Below are positions 53,367 to 63,090 of a DNA stretch of 64,000 bases, one piece after another. The notes beneath the pieces were generated by a model, which saw only the letters and a program-made list of their open reading frames with translations, searched no databases and had not been told where the DNA came from. The DNA is taken from assembly GCF_047730075.1 (NCBI RefSeq), contig NZ_CP159831.1, forward strand, positions 2,728,001 through 2,792,000, in the 5' to 3' direction. The position numbers and the translations under genes were made by a program. Source of the DNA: Njordibacter sp905182035. GTDB lineage: Bacteria; Pseudomonadota; Gammaproteobacteria; Pseudomonadales; Balneatricaceae. Positions within the stretch are counted from its first letter, which is position 1, and each line of letters begins with the position of its first letter.

Positions 53367-53801
53367 CTAAACCTCCAACATAAAGGTCACAGGCCCGTCA
53401 TTGGTTAGGCTTACCTGCATATCAGCGCCAAATTGCCCTGTAGCCACGGTGATTTTTTTCCGTGCTTGGGCGACAAAATAATCATACATTTGTTCGCCAA
53501 GGGCTGGGGGAGCGGCGCTAGAGAAACCAGGCCTTAACCCTTTTTTGGTATCTGCCACCAGCGTAAACTGGCTTACAATGAGAATACTGCCATTCACTTG
53601 CTGCACGTTGTTGTTCATTTTCCCATCTGCATCAGCAAAAAAACGGTAGTGCAGCACTTTATGCAATAACTGGTCTGCTTTAGTTTGGTCGTCACCCTTA
53701 TCAACACCCAATAACAGCATGATGCCGTAACCAATTTGGCCTATACATTGATCACCTACCTCTACTTTGGCTTGGGTGACTCGCTGCATCAAGGCTTTCA
53801 T
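53367..53801 (-). CDS. dtd: D-aminoacyl-tRNA deacylase
   Basis: Proofreading enzyme (144 aa) that removes D-amino acids or glycine from mischarged tRNAs. The two active-site motifs are clear: SQFTLVADTKKGLRPGFSSA at about residues 77-96 and the C-terminal TNDGPVTFMLEV. Its ATG overlaps the DUF1989 stop by four bases, so they are translated together. It is convergent with selO. Confidence 0.93.
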   Translation of the reverse strand: MKALMQRVTQAKVEVGDQCIGQIGYGIMLLLGVDKGDDQTKADQLLHKVLHYRFFADADGKMNNNVQQVNGSILIVSQFTLVADTKKGLRPGFSSAAPPALGEQMYDYFVAQARKKITVATGQFGADMQVSLTNDGPVTFMLEV

Positions 53802-54670
53802 GAGTTGTGATCTACTCCATGGTTTCGGCTGTAGCCGTTTATGCTAGGGCTAGACCAACCTGCTAAAGTCTCTGGCCTTGGTTGATATATTTCCACTTTT
53901 AACGGGTAACACCTGGAGGTATCACTTGAATGCTCACTACTACAATCACCACCTGGGCACGCTGAGAGCGCACCAAGTAAATCAATTTCTGCAAACATTG
54001 CCAAATGATCCCCAGGCCTTACAGGGCTAGCTTTCATAAAATACTGGTGGGTGTCATGGCTAAATCCTGTACACATAAACACGTTCAATACGTCATGCAC
54101 CAAGGCTTCTGTTGTATCAAGAGGTAGTTTGGCATAGTCCAACATGGCTCGCGTAAGGTTGGAATGGCAACATTGATGGTATTCGTCCTGACCTAGGGCC
54201 TCATTAGTATAGGGATCACACCGGGTGCCAATGACATCATGTACGCTACCACCGAACTGGTCCCAACCGTACCAATCTAACGTGTCGTCAACAACTGTTG
54301 CCATCGGCCTTAAGTAAGGAATATTGCTCCACAATCTGTCGCCAGTGCTCACATGGGTGCCGTGCAAGGCCCGAGTTTTGCCACTAAAAAACCGTTCTTT
54401 AAGGTTATCTTTGTGCCATAGGTTTAAATCACCTACTTGGGGGCCTTCTACACTCACGATACGAAACACATGGCCCTTTGGAACCACAAAACTGCGAGCG
54501 TCTCTGGCTGGAATAATGACACTATCTACAAGTTGCATTCCCTGCTGTAGGTTAGTGTAAAAAGCCTTATCGTACATAGGCAGGGTATCGTTGGGATAAC
54601 ACACCACTGGCGCTACGTCTAACCGTTGTTGGGCATCTGCTGGTGGTGAGTATTGATGTGTGTTTTTCAT
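53798..54670 (-). CDS. DUF1989 (urea carboxylase-associated family) protein
   Basis: A 290-residue protein of the DUF1989 family, relatives of which accompany urea carboxylase or act on amino-acid derivatives. Features are VPKGHVFRIVSVEGPQVGDL, RALHGTHVSTGDRLWSNI and the Cys/His motifs YHQCCHSNLTRAM, LNVFMCTGF and CPGGDCSS, which could bind metal. The pairing with dtd is unusual. No urea carboxylase gene is here. Role unknown. Confidence 0.82.
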   Translation of the reverse strand: MKNTHQYSPPADAQQRLDVAPVVCYPNDTLPMYDKAFYTNLQQGMQLVDSVIIPARDARSFVVPKGHVFRIVSVEGPQVGDLNLWHKDNLKERFFSGKTRALHGTHVSTGDRLWSNIPYLRPMATVVDDTLDWYGWDQFGGSVHDVIGTRCDPYTNEALGQDEYHQCCHSNLTRAMLDYAKLPLDTTEALVHDVLNVFMCTGFSHDTHQYFMKASPVRPGDHLAMFAEIDLLGALSACPGGDCSSEHSSDTSRCYPLKVEIYQPRPETLAGWSSPSINGYSRNHGVDHNS

Positions 54671-55006
54671 GGCTTGACTTGTCCTTGATATACCTACGCG
54701 TACTTAACCGAAAACTCGCAAGTCGCTTTGAGAAGGTTATCAGCTAATGGCTGTAGGTATAGAATTTGCTGACTATACACTCTTAGTATTGTCCTGTTTT
54801 ATACAGAGGTGGCTAGGATGGTAGATGAAATGCGCCAAGCAGACTTGCAACACCTTAGGCTTTAACAAGCATTGTTATACAAAGCAATTTTGGAAATCCA
54901 TCGCAACTTGATCTAATATGTTTTTACTATGTGTAATCTGCTAATTTAAGTAGGCTTATACTATGGTGCATAATGGCAATAGTACATCAACCTAAGTGGA
55001 GCATAC
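54671..55006. other. Gene-free region upstream of the small protein gene
   Basis: About 335 bases, A/T rich, with no credible frame and no clear known motif. It includes the divergent start regions of the DUF1989 gene and the small gene at 55007. Confidence 0.4.
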
Positions 55007-55141
55007 ATGAGTATAGAACTACGGGCAGCATTCGTCGCAGCGTCAGCGGTGTTACTGATCATTAATGTGCGTGAGGCTACAGCAGTTAAATCTAGACAAC
55101 TTCTGCCCCCGCCACCTATGTATTGGGTCCAGAATGGGTAA
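55007..55141 (+). CDS. Possible 44-residue small membrane protein
   Basis: A short frame from ATG to TAA with GGAG seven bases upstream. It reads MSIELRAAFVAASAVLLIIN then VREATAVKSRQLLPPPPMYW and VQNG, one hydrophobic segment followed by a Pro-rich tail. The good ribosome site and hydrophobic pattern favour a real small protein, but I know no relative. Confidence 0.4.
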   Translation: MSIELRAAFVAASAVLLIINVREATAVKSRQLLPPPPMYWVQNG

Positions 55142-55359
55142 TTTTTTACACGAAACCAGCATTATCTTTGCATTACTTTTCAGCATTTACACCCACCCTG
55201 ACAGTTGAATACTTATAATTATGATTACGGACGGGAGGAAGTTCTGCAAGGAAAAAAGGCGTCAGCATAGACCTGAAACACTGCTTAATGATTTTGCCAA
55301 ATATCATAGATTTAGCAGTCAATTGAGTCTGTTACTACAATTATATAGAGATAAAACAA

Positions 55360-55791
55360 ATGAATTTAAAGAAATATATTGTTCATCCCACGCGCTATCT
55401 TGCAAGTATTTTTGTACTTCTTTTGTTTTGCCTCCCAGTTACCGCTAGTGAAAAAGAAGATGTACAGGCCACGATCAACGGTCAATTCCAAGCGTTTCTA
55501 GAAGACGATATGAGTCGGGCGTTTACCTACGCTAGCCCCTCAATACGCTCTATGTTTGGAAGTCCACAGAATTTTGGCGAGATGGTCCGGCGCGGTTATC
55601 CAATGGTATGGAGACCCGCAGGTGTGACATTTCTTGAACACAAAGAAACCCCTCAAGGGCGCACACAAGACGTTCAAATCTTTGACGCTGCTGGGACCGC
55701 CCACTATTTGAGATATTTTGTAACGCAAACACCAAGCGGATGGAAAATCTCAGGTGTGCAATTGCTGGATGTTGCTGATATCAGTGTCTGA
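55360..55791 (+). CDS. DUF4864 family secreted protein
   Basis: A 143-residue exported protein with a signal peptide (YLASIFVLLLFCLPVTAS) and the DUF4864 core: VQATINGQFQAFLEDDMSRA, FTYASPSIRSMFGSPQNFG, VWRPAGVTFLEH and the C-terminal WKISGVQLL. The fold is NTF2-like. Function is unknown. Confidence 0.8.
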   Translation: MNLKKYIVHPTRYLASIFVLLLFCLPVTASEKEDVQATINGQFQAFLEDDMSRAFTYASPSIRSMFGSPQNFGEMVRRGYPMVWRPAGVTFLEHKETPQGRTQDVQIFDAAGTAHYLRYFVTQTPSGWKISGVQLLDVADISV

Positions 55792-55964
55792 CACGACATC
55801 ACCGCGCGCTGGCTGCATAGCTCATTAACCCCAAACGTAACACCATTTGAGTTTAATGAGGGTCTAAATAATTGGTCAAGCGGGAATGCTAGTGAAGTAT
55901 ACAGAGACCTGCCACATCACCTGCCTATTTTCGAATGTCTTAACACTAATCCGCTGGCCTCTCG

Positions 55965-57278
55965 TCATCGACTAATCGGCCAGTCAGCCGCGTCTACCGA
56001 ATCAAGAGCAGCGTCATATTGGTCTCCACCCCAATGTTTGATAAAGCTACCTTTGGGATCGTATATTTGACCTTGTTTGATCAAGTCAAAGCGCCGGTGA
56101 CCGCGTGGGTCAGCACCCACACCTGCTAAGTACTGCCAATTGCCCCAGTTAGATGCCACATCGTAGTCAATCAACTGCTGTTCCATGTAAGCAGCACCGT
56201 AACGCCAATTGAGACCCAGTTCATGCACAAAGCAACTGGCCACTAGCTGGCGTCCACGATTACTCATATAGCCGCTACTATTGAGCTGTTTCATGCAGGC
56301 ATTCACAATCGGGTAAGGGGTATTTCCATGGCACCACTTTTGGAATCTTTCAGGGTAAAAACTGGTGGCAGGTTTGCTGGTTTTAATGCCACTGAAGTCA
56401 AATAATCGCTTACCATGCCGATGGGCATAAAACTGATAATATTCCCGCCACAAGAGCTCAAAATAAATCCAGTAGGTTGAATCATTTGCTCCTACGCTGC
56501 GTTCATAATTACGCAGTGAATGCACGAGTTGCCGCACTGATAAACTGCCATTGGCTAGCCATGGCGAAAATTTGGTTGAATAATCCATACCATCAAGGCC
56601 ATTGCGAGTGTCTTTGTAGCTGCTGGCTAGCTTAGACTTGAAGTAACGTTCTAAGTGGGCAAGGCCATGTTGCTCTCCTCCTTCGAACAAGGGTACATGC
56701 GCAGGCGGGGGTGTTTGCTGTGGCCATGACATGGCAGATACTGGGCTGGGTGGTAACTGGGTTAATGCAGCTAATGGGGCTTTGATGTTGAGGGGCTCAA
56801 CCAGCTTGCGAAACTTGGTAAAGCTATCAGGCAGTTCACTAAGCTGAAACGGCAATTCCGTTTGATCAAATAGGGTGTGGCTTGGTGTGCGCTTAAACAC
56901 TATAAAGGGATAAGGTTTAAGCAGACGCTGCCAAGTTTGCTGCTCATGATAGCCCGCATGTTCACTGCAATAAATCCGACTAATATTATGCTGAGTGATG
57001 AGCTGGGGAATAATATCCAGTACGGGGTCACTAGTAACAATAAGTTGCTGGCCCAACTGCTCAAGGCTGTGGTGCAAATCTAACAGCGATTGCTGCAAAA
57101 ACTCCTGCCTATGGGGCGATAAATTACTCGGTGCACGCAAGCTTGAAGGAGGCTGTTTGGGCTCAAGACAGTAGATACAGATCAGTTGATCAACCTCCGC
57201 AGCTGCCAGTGCTAAGGCTGGATTATCATGCAAGCGTAAATCATTTTTAAACAGAAAGAGGCCAACCTGATGGGGCAT
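55965..57278 (-). CDS. Cryptochrome/photolyase, Cry-DASH type
   Basis: Blue-light flavoprotein, 437 aa. The N-terminal photolyase domain reads GLFLFKNDLRLHDNPALALA. The FAD-binding half has YSTKFSPWLANGSLSVRQL at about 220-238, WIYFELLWREYYQFYAHRHG, and SSGYMSNRGRQLVASCFVHE. These residues are typical of the DASH subgroup, which repairs single-stranded or looped DNA and may sense light. It stands alone upstream of a gene-free strip. Confidence 0.87.
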   Translation of the reverse strand: MPHQVGLFLFKNDLRLHDNPALALAAAEVDQLICIYCLEPKQPPSSLRAPSNLSPHRQEFLQQSLLDLHHSLEQLGQQLIVTSDPVLDIIPQLITQHNISRIYCSEHAGYHEQQTWQRLLKPYPFIVFKRTPSHTLFDQTELPFQLSELPDSFTKFRKLVEPLNIKAPLAALTQLPPSPVSAMSWPQQTPPPAHVPLFEGGEQHGLAHLERYFKSKLASSYKDTRNGLDGMDYSTKFSPWLANGSLSVRQLVHSLRNYERSVGANDSTYWIYFELLWREYYQFYAHRHGKRLFDFSGIKTSKPATSFYPERFQKWCHGNTPYPIVNACMKQLNSSGYMSNRGRQLVASCFVHELGLNWRYGAAYMEQQLIDYDVASNWGNWQYLAGVGADPRGHRRFDLIKQGQIYDPKGSFIKHWGGDQYDAALDSVDAADWPISR

Positions 57279-57373
57279 TAATACTCACCTTTTAATAAAC
57301 TTTGTGTCACTAACTATTACTGAGCTTAAATCCACACTAATAATGGCTAATACAATAAGCCAATATACAAGGC

Positions 57374-58336
57374 CTAAGCGTACTTAACTGCAAACTCACG
57401 CGTGGCCTTGATGAGGTTATCTACAATACCTGGCTCTTGTTGTGCGTGGCCAGCATCCCGCACGATATGCAATTGGCATTCTTCCCAAAGCTCGTGAACT
57501 TCAAAAGCCTGCTCTGCAGGGCAAATCACATCATAACGACCATGCACAATAATACCTGGTAAGTGGCTGATTTTATGCATATTTTCTAGCAATTGATTAG
57601 ATGATAAAAAGCACTGATTTACAAAATAGTGGCACTCAATTCGAGCTAATGCTAAAGCAAAATGAGCATCAGCAAAGTCTTCTACCATATGAGGATTAGG
57701 GTGAAGCGTAGCAATGCTGCCTTCCCACGTGGCCCATGCTTTTGCTGCGGCAAAACGTTTCAATTCATCAGCACCGCATAACAACTGATAATAGTGGTTA
57801 ACCATTTGTCCTGTGGCTTCAGCATCTGTGTTTAGCAGAGGTTTTTGAAATACTTTCCAATAATCTGCAAACATACGGCTAGCTCCACCAGTTTCATACA
57901 GCCAGTCAACGTCTTTGGGTCGGCCTAAAAAAATACCTCGTAATATAAGCCCTGATACCTGATCTGGATGCGCCTGCGCATAGGCCAAAGCCAATGTAGT
58001 GCCCCAAGATCCGCCAAATAATAGCCATTTAGAAATTCCTAGCTCACGGCGCAACGCCTCAAAATCACTAATCAAATGCTGTGTGGTATTAGCCTCCAAA
58101 CTGGCATGGGGCAAGGAGCGTCCAGCACCCCGCTGATCCATTAAAATAATATGGTAATCATTTGGATCAAAAAATCGCCGCGAAGAAGGCCCACACCCAC
58201 CACCCGGCCCACCATGCATAACCACTACCGGGATACCCTGAGGGTTGCCACACAGTGCTACATAAAGGCTGTGGCCGTGAGTTACTGACAGAAAGAATTC
58301 TCGATAGGGTTTGAGTTCTGGATACAGTTGTTGCAT
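57374..58336 (-). CDS. pip: Prolyl aminopeptidase
   Basis: Serine alpha/beta hydrolase (320 aa) that removes N-terminal proline. The oxyanion motif is HGGPGGGCGPSSRRFFD at about residues 41-57. The DQRGAGRS loop follows, and the nucleophile Ser is in LLFGGSWGTTLALAYA at about 106-121. The Asp is in HGRYDVICP and the His in RDAGHAQQEP. It is a single gene, divergent from the PuuB-like oxidase, 34 bases apart. Confidence 0.9.
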   Translation of the reverse strand: MQQLYPELKPYREFFLSVTHGHSLYVALCGNPQGIPVVVMHGGPGGGCGPSSRRFFDPNDYHIILMDQRGAGRSLPHASLEANTTQHLISDFEALRRELGISKWLLFGGSWGTTLALAYAQAHPDQVSGLILRGIFLGRPKDVDWLYETGGASRMFADYWKVFQKPLLNTDAEATGQMVNHYYQLLCGADELKRFAAAKAWATWEGSIATLHPNPHMVEDFADAHFALALARIECHYFVNQCFLSSNQLLENMHKISHLPGIIVHGRYDVICPAEQAFEVHELWEECQLHIVRDAGHAQQEPGIVDNLIKATREFAVKYA

Positions 58337-58370
58337 GGTGTCAACTCAATGAAAAATATGGTTAGCAATA

Positions 58371-59690
58371 ATGACCCAATTTACACCTTATTGGTGGCAA
58401 GATCAGCCCCAATATCGTAACACTGAAGCGCCACCAGCCAAAGCTGATTGTGTTGTTGTAGGTGCGGGCTTTACTGGTTTAAGTGCAGCCCTAACCCTAG
58501 CCCAAGCAGGTCGTCAGGTAGTTGTACTCGACAGCGAAGCCATAGGGTTTGGTGCAAGTACCCGCAATGGTGGCATGTTGGGGTCTGGCCATAAAGTGTC
58601 TGTGGCTGATGCAAAGAAACACTATGGCCCAGACATTGCCGCTCAATTACATTGTGAAGCTAATGCCTCCCTAGCTTTTACCAAAAGCCTTATTCTTGAT
58701 CATAACATCGATTGTAGTTTGCAAGCATGTGGTCGTTTACGAACAGCATGGACACCACAAGATTTCACGGCCATGGCCAGCGCCAATACTGGCTTACAAA
58801 ACATAGAAGCGTTTGCTGCACGGATGGTGCCGCCAGATGAAATGGCTCAGCACATTGATACAGAATTGTATTTTGGTGGCTTATTGTATGAAAGCCATGC
58901 TTCGGTGCAACCTAGAAAATTACACGACGGCTTATTGCAACTGGCATTACAAGCCGGGGTACAGGTATTTGGTGAGCAACCTGTGCGTGCAGTTAAAGCT
59001 AAATCAGACGGCTTTTGCATTAGCACCAAGGGCGATAATATACATAGCCAACAGGTGCTTATGGCAACTAATGGCTACACACAATCTAGCGTTTCTATGT
59101 TTCTTGCCAAACGTATCCTGCCAGTTCCTAGCTTCATTATTGTCACCCAAGAGCTAGGGAAAGAAGTGGTGAAGGCATTACTGCCCGGTGGCCACTGCAT
59201 GGTCGAAACCCGCCAGCGCTTCTGTTACTATCGACCTACTCCATGCGGCAAACGCATAATGCTCGGCTCCCGTGCGGCCTTGCACGCCATCACTCCACAA
59301 CAGGCATTACCCACTCTGACGACTAAATTAACAGAAATATTCCCCAGTCTAAAGAACACAGAAATTAGCCATTGTTGGACAGGGTTTACCGGCTTCAGCT
59401 TTAGTAAATTACCTAATATAGGCTGCCATAATGGTATTTATCACGCCATGGGTTACTGTGGTAATGGTGTTGCCATGGCGCCTTACTTAGGCCACAAAGC
59501 TGCTCTTAAAATGCTCTACCCAGATCAGCAACACTCAGTGTTTGAACAAACACCCTTACAAAGCCGTATTTATCATCAAGGTAACCCGTGGTACATGCCC
59601 GCTGTTAGTACTTGGTATCGAACTAGAGATTGGTGGGACAATAAGCAACGTGCTAAGGCTCTTAGTAAACTTAGGCAGAAAAACGAATAG
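58371..59690 (+). CDS. FAD-dependent amine oxidase, gamma-glutamylputrescine oxidase-like (PuuB/OrdL type)
   Basis: DAO-family flavoenzyme, 439 aa. The FAD-binding motif is CVVVGAGFTGLSAALTLAQ at about residues 27-45 and the GFGASTRNGGMLGSG segment that follows is a PuuB/OrdL hallmark. FSKLPNIG and GVAMAPYLGHKAALKML close the FAD domain. Likely substrates are gamma-glutamylated or methylated amines. No glutamylputrescine genes lie next to it. Confidence 0.83.
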   Translation: MTQFTPYWWQDQPQYRNTEAPPAKADCVVVGAGFTGLSAALTLAQAGRQVVVLDSEAIGFGASTRNGGMLGSGHKVSVADAKKHYGPDIAAQLHCEANASLAFTKSLILDHNIDCSLQACGRLRTAWTPQDFTAMASANTGLQNIEAFAARMVPPDEMAQHIDTELYFGGLLYESHASVQPRKLHDGLLQLALQAGVQVFGEQPVRAVKAKSDGFCISTKGDNIHSQQVLMATNGYTQSSVSMFLAKRILPVPSFIIVTQELGKEVVKALLPGGHCMVETRQRFCYYRPTPCGKRIMLGSRAALHAITPQQALPTLTTKLTEIFPSLKNTEISHCWTGFTGFSFSKLPNIGCHNGIYHAMGYCGNGVAMAPYLGHKAALKMLYPDQQHSVFEQTPLQSRIYHQGNPWYMPAVSTWYRTRDWWDNKQRAKALSKLRQKNE

Positions 59691-59784
59691 CTTAAATTTG
59701 CATTGGCCATGTGCTTATAGGTTTTATAGACAGAATGAACCAATAGATCAGAACATATTTTTGAATTTTATCAAGGGATTATAA

Positions 59785-60927
59785 ATGAGTAGAATATTAA
59801 CTAGCCATGTAGGTTCACTACCAAGAACTCAAGAAGTTGTTGACCATATTTTTTCAAAAGAAAATCAGCAGCAATATGATGAGAGCAAATTTGACAACTG
59901 CATGACAAGCAATGTTCTGGACACTGTGGGGAAGCAAAAACTTGCAGGTATAGACATCGTTAGCGATGGAGAGACATCAAAAATCTCATATGCAACCTAT
60001 GTGAAAGATAGGTATACAGGCTTTTCAGGTGATAGCCCTCGTAACCCTCCTGAAGATTTGAAGCTTTTTCCAGGCTTTCTTAAACGGCTATCAGATGATG
60101 GTGGAACGCCGCAATATGCTAGGCCAATGTGCACTGGTGAGGTTAAGTCAAAAGGTCAGGGAGAATTGCAAAAAGACATCTCTAATTTAAAAGCAGCCAT
60201 GGCCACAAATGGCATCGAAAGAGGCTTTATGAACGCTGCATCACCTGGCGTTATTTCTTTATTCTTACAAAATGACTATTACCCAACGAGGGGAGCTTAT
60301 CTAGCAGCTCTTGCAGATGCTATGCAGGATGAGTACGAAACCATTGTCGCATCAGGATTAGATTTGCAGCTAGACTGCCCTGACTTGGCTCTTTCTAGGC
60401 ATATGTTATTTAATCATTTGTCAGACTCAGAGTTTATAAAGATTGCAGAATCACATGTAGAAGCACTCAATCACGCGCTAAAGAATGTACCGGAAGAAAA
60501 AGTAAGAATCCATATTTGTTGGGGAAATTATGAAGGCCCTCACTGTTGTGATATTGATATGAACAAGGTGTTTGGAACTTTAATGAAAGCCAAAGCTAGA
60601 TATACTTTGTTTGAAACGTCGAACCCACGTCATGCTCATGAATGGACAGTTTTTCGGGATCGTAAGAACGAAATACCGGACAACAAAATACTTGTTCCTG
60701 GTGTGGTGGATACAACTACAAATTTTATTGAACACCCTGAATTAGTTGCAGAGCGCATTCAAAAGTTTGTCGACATTGTTGGCACGGAAAGAGTGATTGC
60801 AGGCTCTGATTGTGGATTTGGTACCTTTGCTGGTTTTGGTGCAGTAGATCCAGACATTGCTTTTGCCAAATTAAAGTCACTGTCTGAGGGCGCTGCACTT
60901 GTAAGTAATCGAATCCGAGGCATCTAG
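59785..60927 (+). CDS. MetE C-terminal-like (cobalamin-independent methionine synthase family) protein
   Basis: A 380-residue zinc methyltransferase-like TIM barrel similar to the catalytic half of MetE but without the N-terminal half. Zinc ligands are visible as HICWG (His and Cys) and GSDCGFGT (Cys), plus SHVGSLPRTQEV at the start. Family members without the N-terminal half act on varied thiols or methyl donors, so methionine synthesis is not certain. Codon use is visibly more A/T-rich than in neighbouring genes. The ribosome site is AAGGGA. Confidence 0.8.
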   Translation: MSRILTSHVGSLPRTQEVVDHIFSKENQQQYDESKFDNCMTSNVLDTVGKQKLAGIDIVSDGETSKISYATYVKDRYTGFSGDSPRNPPEDLKLFPGFLKRLSDDGGTPQYARPMCTGEVKSKGQGELQKDISNLKAAMATNGIERGFMNAASPGVISLFLQNDYYPTRGAYLAALADAMQDEYETIVASGLDLQLDCPDLALSRHMLFNHLSDSEFIKIAESHVEALNHALKNVPEEKVRIHICWGNYEGPHCCDIDMNKVFGTLMKAKARYTLFETSNPRHAHEWTVFRDRKNEIPDNKILVPGVVDTTTNFIEHPELVAERIQKFVDIVGTERVIAGSDCGFGTFAGFGAVDPDIAFAKLKSLSEGAALVSNRIRGI

Positions 60928-61187
60928 TTTTAATATTTTCCCATAACCTGACTATTCTAGTAAATTCGACTAAGTTAAATAAAGAAAAATTGTGTCGTTC
61001 CCCACCCTACTAGTTGCTCCTAATAGTCAGGAAATAAGTGTAAGAATGCTCCATATTTCGCGGCCTCAACAGTAGATCTACACATTAACTAAAACCATGA
61101 CGATATTGAATACGCCTAGGCCGCACCTAAACCATTAGTCACCTTGTAAACGTATTATTCTTCGCCATATAAGCCTACAATAGAAGG
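60928..61187. other. Gene-free region before the riboswitch
   Basis: An A/T-rich strip with no credible frame. The only structure seen is a 10-bp inverted repeat, CCTGACTATT (60947-60956) and AATAGTCAGG (61022-61031), 65 bases apart. Confidence 0.4.
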
Positions 61188-61322
61188 CAATGAGTGGTTC
61201 TGCTTGGCGAACGGGCAGTTAAATGGGAAGCGTGGACGAGATTACGGCAAACCGGTCTTGAGCCAACACTGCCCCCGCAACGGTGAATCGTTAGGCGATT
61301 TAGTCCGATACCAGCCCCTCAA
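61188..61322 (+). promoter_or_regulatory. Cobalamin (B12) riboswitch
   Basis: The conserved order of the cobalamin aptamer is visible: GTTAAATGGGAAGC at about 61218-61231, CTGCCCCCGCAACGG at about 61269-61283 (the B12 box) and AGTCCGATACCAGCC at about 61302-61316. It lies 80-odd bases before the chelatase/cob genes, as expected for control of cobalamin synthesis by its product. Confidence 0.92.
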
Positions 61323-61404
61323 AATATAATCAGAAACCTAGCCATGTACAGTTATGTGCCTTGGGTTTCACATAGGTCGTGCGGTGGGCGCGGTGGATAC
61401 TTCT

Positions 61405-63090
61405 ATGATCAAATCAAACTTCCCTTTTACCGCCGTTGTTGGCCAAACCCAAGTTAAGCTCGCCTTAACCTTGCTAGCTATTAATCCTGCGATTGGTGGT
61501 GTGCTTGTTAGTGGCCCCCGCGGAAGCGCCAAATCTACCTTGGCCCGCAGTTTGGCAGACCTCAATATTGCTAATCTAAGCCAATTGGTTACTCTACCCC
61601 TAGGTGCCAGCGAAGAAATGGTTACCGGCACTATAGACTTACAAAAAGTGCTCGGTGAACAAGAGGTTAAGTTTGCGCCTGGACTGCTAAGCAAAGCCCA
61701 CAATGGCTTACTTTACGTTGATGAAGTGAACCTTTTACCCGACGCCTTAGTAGACTTACTACTAGACGCTGCCGCCAGCGGCGTGAACCACATAGAACGT
61801 GACGGCATTAGCCACCAGCATGAAGCCGAATTCACCTTGATGGGCACCATGAACCCAGATGAAGGTGAATTACGCCCACAGTTGCTAGATCGTTTTGGTT
61901 TTGGTGTGGCCCTTGATAACACTTACAGCGCCCATGAACGGGTGGAAATTGTGCGTCGTCGTCAAGACTTTGATGCTAATCCCGTAGCATTCTTGGCAGA
62001 CTATGCCGACCAACAACAGGCTTTGCGCATAAATATTCAACAAGCCCAACTGCAGCTGACTTTAATCACAGCAAGTGACGAGATGCGCTGGCAAATAGCG
62101 GAACGCTGTGTGACAGCGCAGGTAGATGGGGTACGAGGGGATTTGGTTTGGCTGCGTGCTGCTCAAGCCCATGCCGCGCTTCAAAAAAGCGATACGGTGA
62201 CCCTAGCAGATATTGATGCCGTTGAAGAATTGGTGTTGATGCATCGCCGTAACGATACTAACGCACCCAATTCACCTGACCATCAGTCACCCCAGAGCCC
62301 ACCACCTTTCGAGCGCCCAAACGACAGCAAACCACAAACCACAAACCACAAGCTGGAACACGACTGGGGACAAATGGCCCCCACTAAACAAACCACCGGC
62401 CAGTTACGCGATATTACTAATGATAAGAGCAGCACCAAAACCACACCCAATTTAATCACCAGTGCTAGTAAAGGGTTACAGGGTCAAGGCAGAGGCAGAG
62501 CTACTAAGCAGTGGTCTAAACGTATTAATTGGTTTTCCAGCTTGATCGCTGGGCGCAATCAAACCGCTGGAATCAACCTACGCTACCGTCGCCAGCGAGG
62601 CGCTGATCCGGTCATGCACCTGGTACTGCTTGATACATCTGCATCAACCTTAAATGGTGATAGCCAGAGTCAGGCTAAAGGCTTGGTCGCTGGTATTGCT
62701 CAACACGCCTATTTGGCCCGCCAACAACTGGTGTTATTAGGTTTTGGTAATGACCAAGTATCCGAGCTATACAGCCAAGGCCGTGCACCGAAAGCCATGG
62801 TCCCACTACTTAACAATATCGGTGCAGGCGGTGGTACACCATTAAAACAAGCGCTTCAGCACGCCAGTGCCTTTGCAACTCGGTTGCTTAGACGTAACCC
62901 AGCTACACATATTATTAATACCATTATTACCGACGGCCGTGTGCAACAGGACTTATCTGGCCTGCACTTATTGGGACAATCTATTCTAGTAGACTCCGAA
63001 CAAGGCCAAGTGAAGCGTGGCCGTGGTCAACAAATCGCACAAACCTTAAAAGCACAGTATTTAACCTTATCCCAAGCGAGATTTGTTTAA
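61405..63090 (+). CDS. Magnesium/cobalt chelatase-type AAA plus VWA protein (ChlI/ChlD-like)
   Basis: One protein joining an AAA+ domain and a VWA domain, 561 aa. Walker A is SGPRGSAKST (about 31-40), Walker B LYVDEVNLLP, and LMGTMNPDEGELRPQLLDR the sensor region. A Pro/Gln-rich linker follows (NAPNSPDHQSPQSPPPF), then the VWA domain with the metal motif LLDTSAS and GAGGGTPLKQAL. In cobalamin operons such proteins drive metal insertion by CobN. The ATG at 61405 gives the usual start (SNFPFTAVVGQ); an ATG at 61354 adds 17 residues and has no ribosome site. CobN is not in the window. Confidence 0.85.
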   Translation: MIKSNFPFTAVVGQTQVKLALTLLAINPAIGGVLVSGPRGSAKSTLARSLADLNIANLSQLVTLPLGASEEMVTGTIDLQKVLGEQEVKFAPGLLSKAHNGLLYVDEVNLLPDALVDLLLDAAASGVNHIERDGISHQHEAEFTLMGTMNPDEGELRPQLLDRFGFGVALDNTYSAHERVEIVRRRQDFDANPVAFLADYADQQQALRINIQQAQLQLTLITASDEMRWQIAERCVTAQVDGVRGDLVWLRAAQAHAALQKSDTVTLADIDAVEELVLMHRRNDTNAPNSPDHQSPQSPPPFERPNDSKPQTTNHKLEHDWGQMAPTKQTTGQLRDITNDKSSTKTTPNLITSASKGLQGQGRGRATKQWSKRINWFSSLIAGRNQTAGINLRYRRQRGADPVMHLVLLDTSASTLNGDSQSQAKGLVAGIAQHAYLARQQLVLLGFGNDQVSELYSQGRAPKAMVPLLNNIGAGGGTPLKQALQHASAFATRLLRRNPATHIINTIITDGRVQQDLSGLHLLGQSILVDSEQGQVKRGRGQQIAQTLKAQYLTLSQARFV

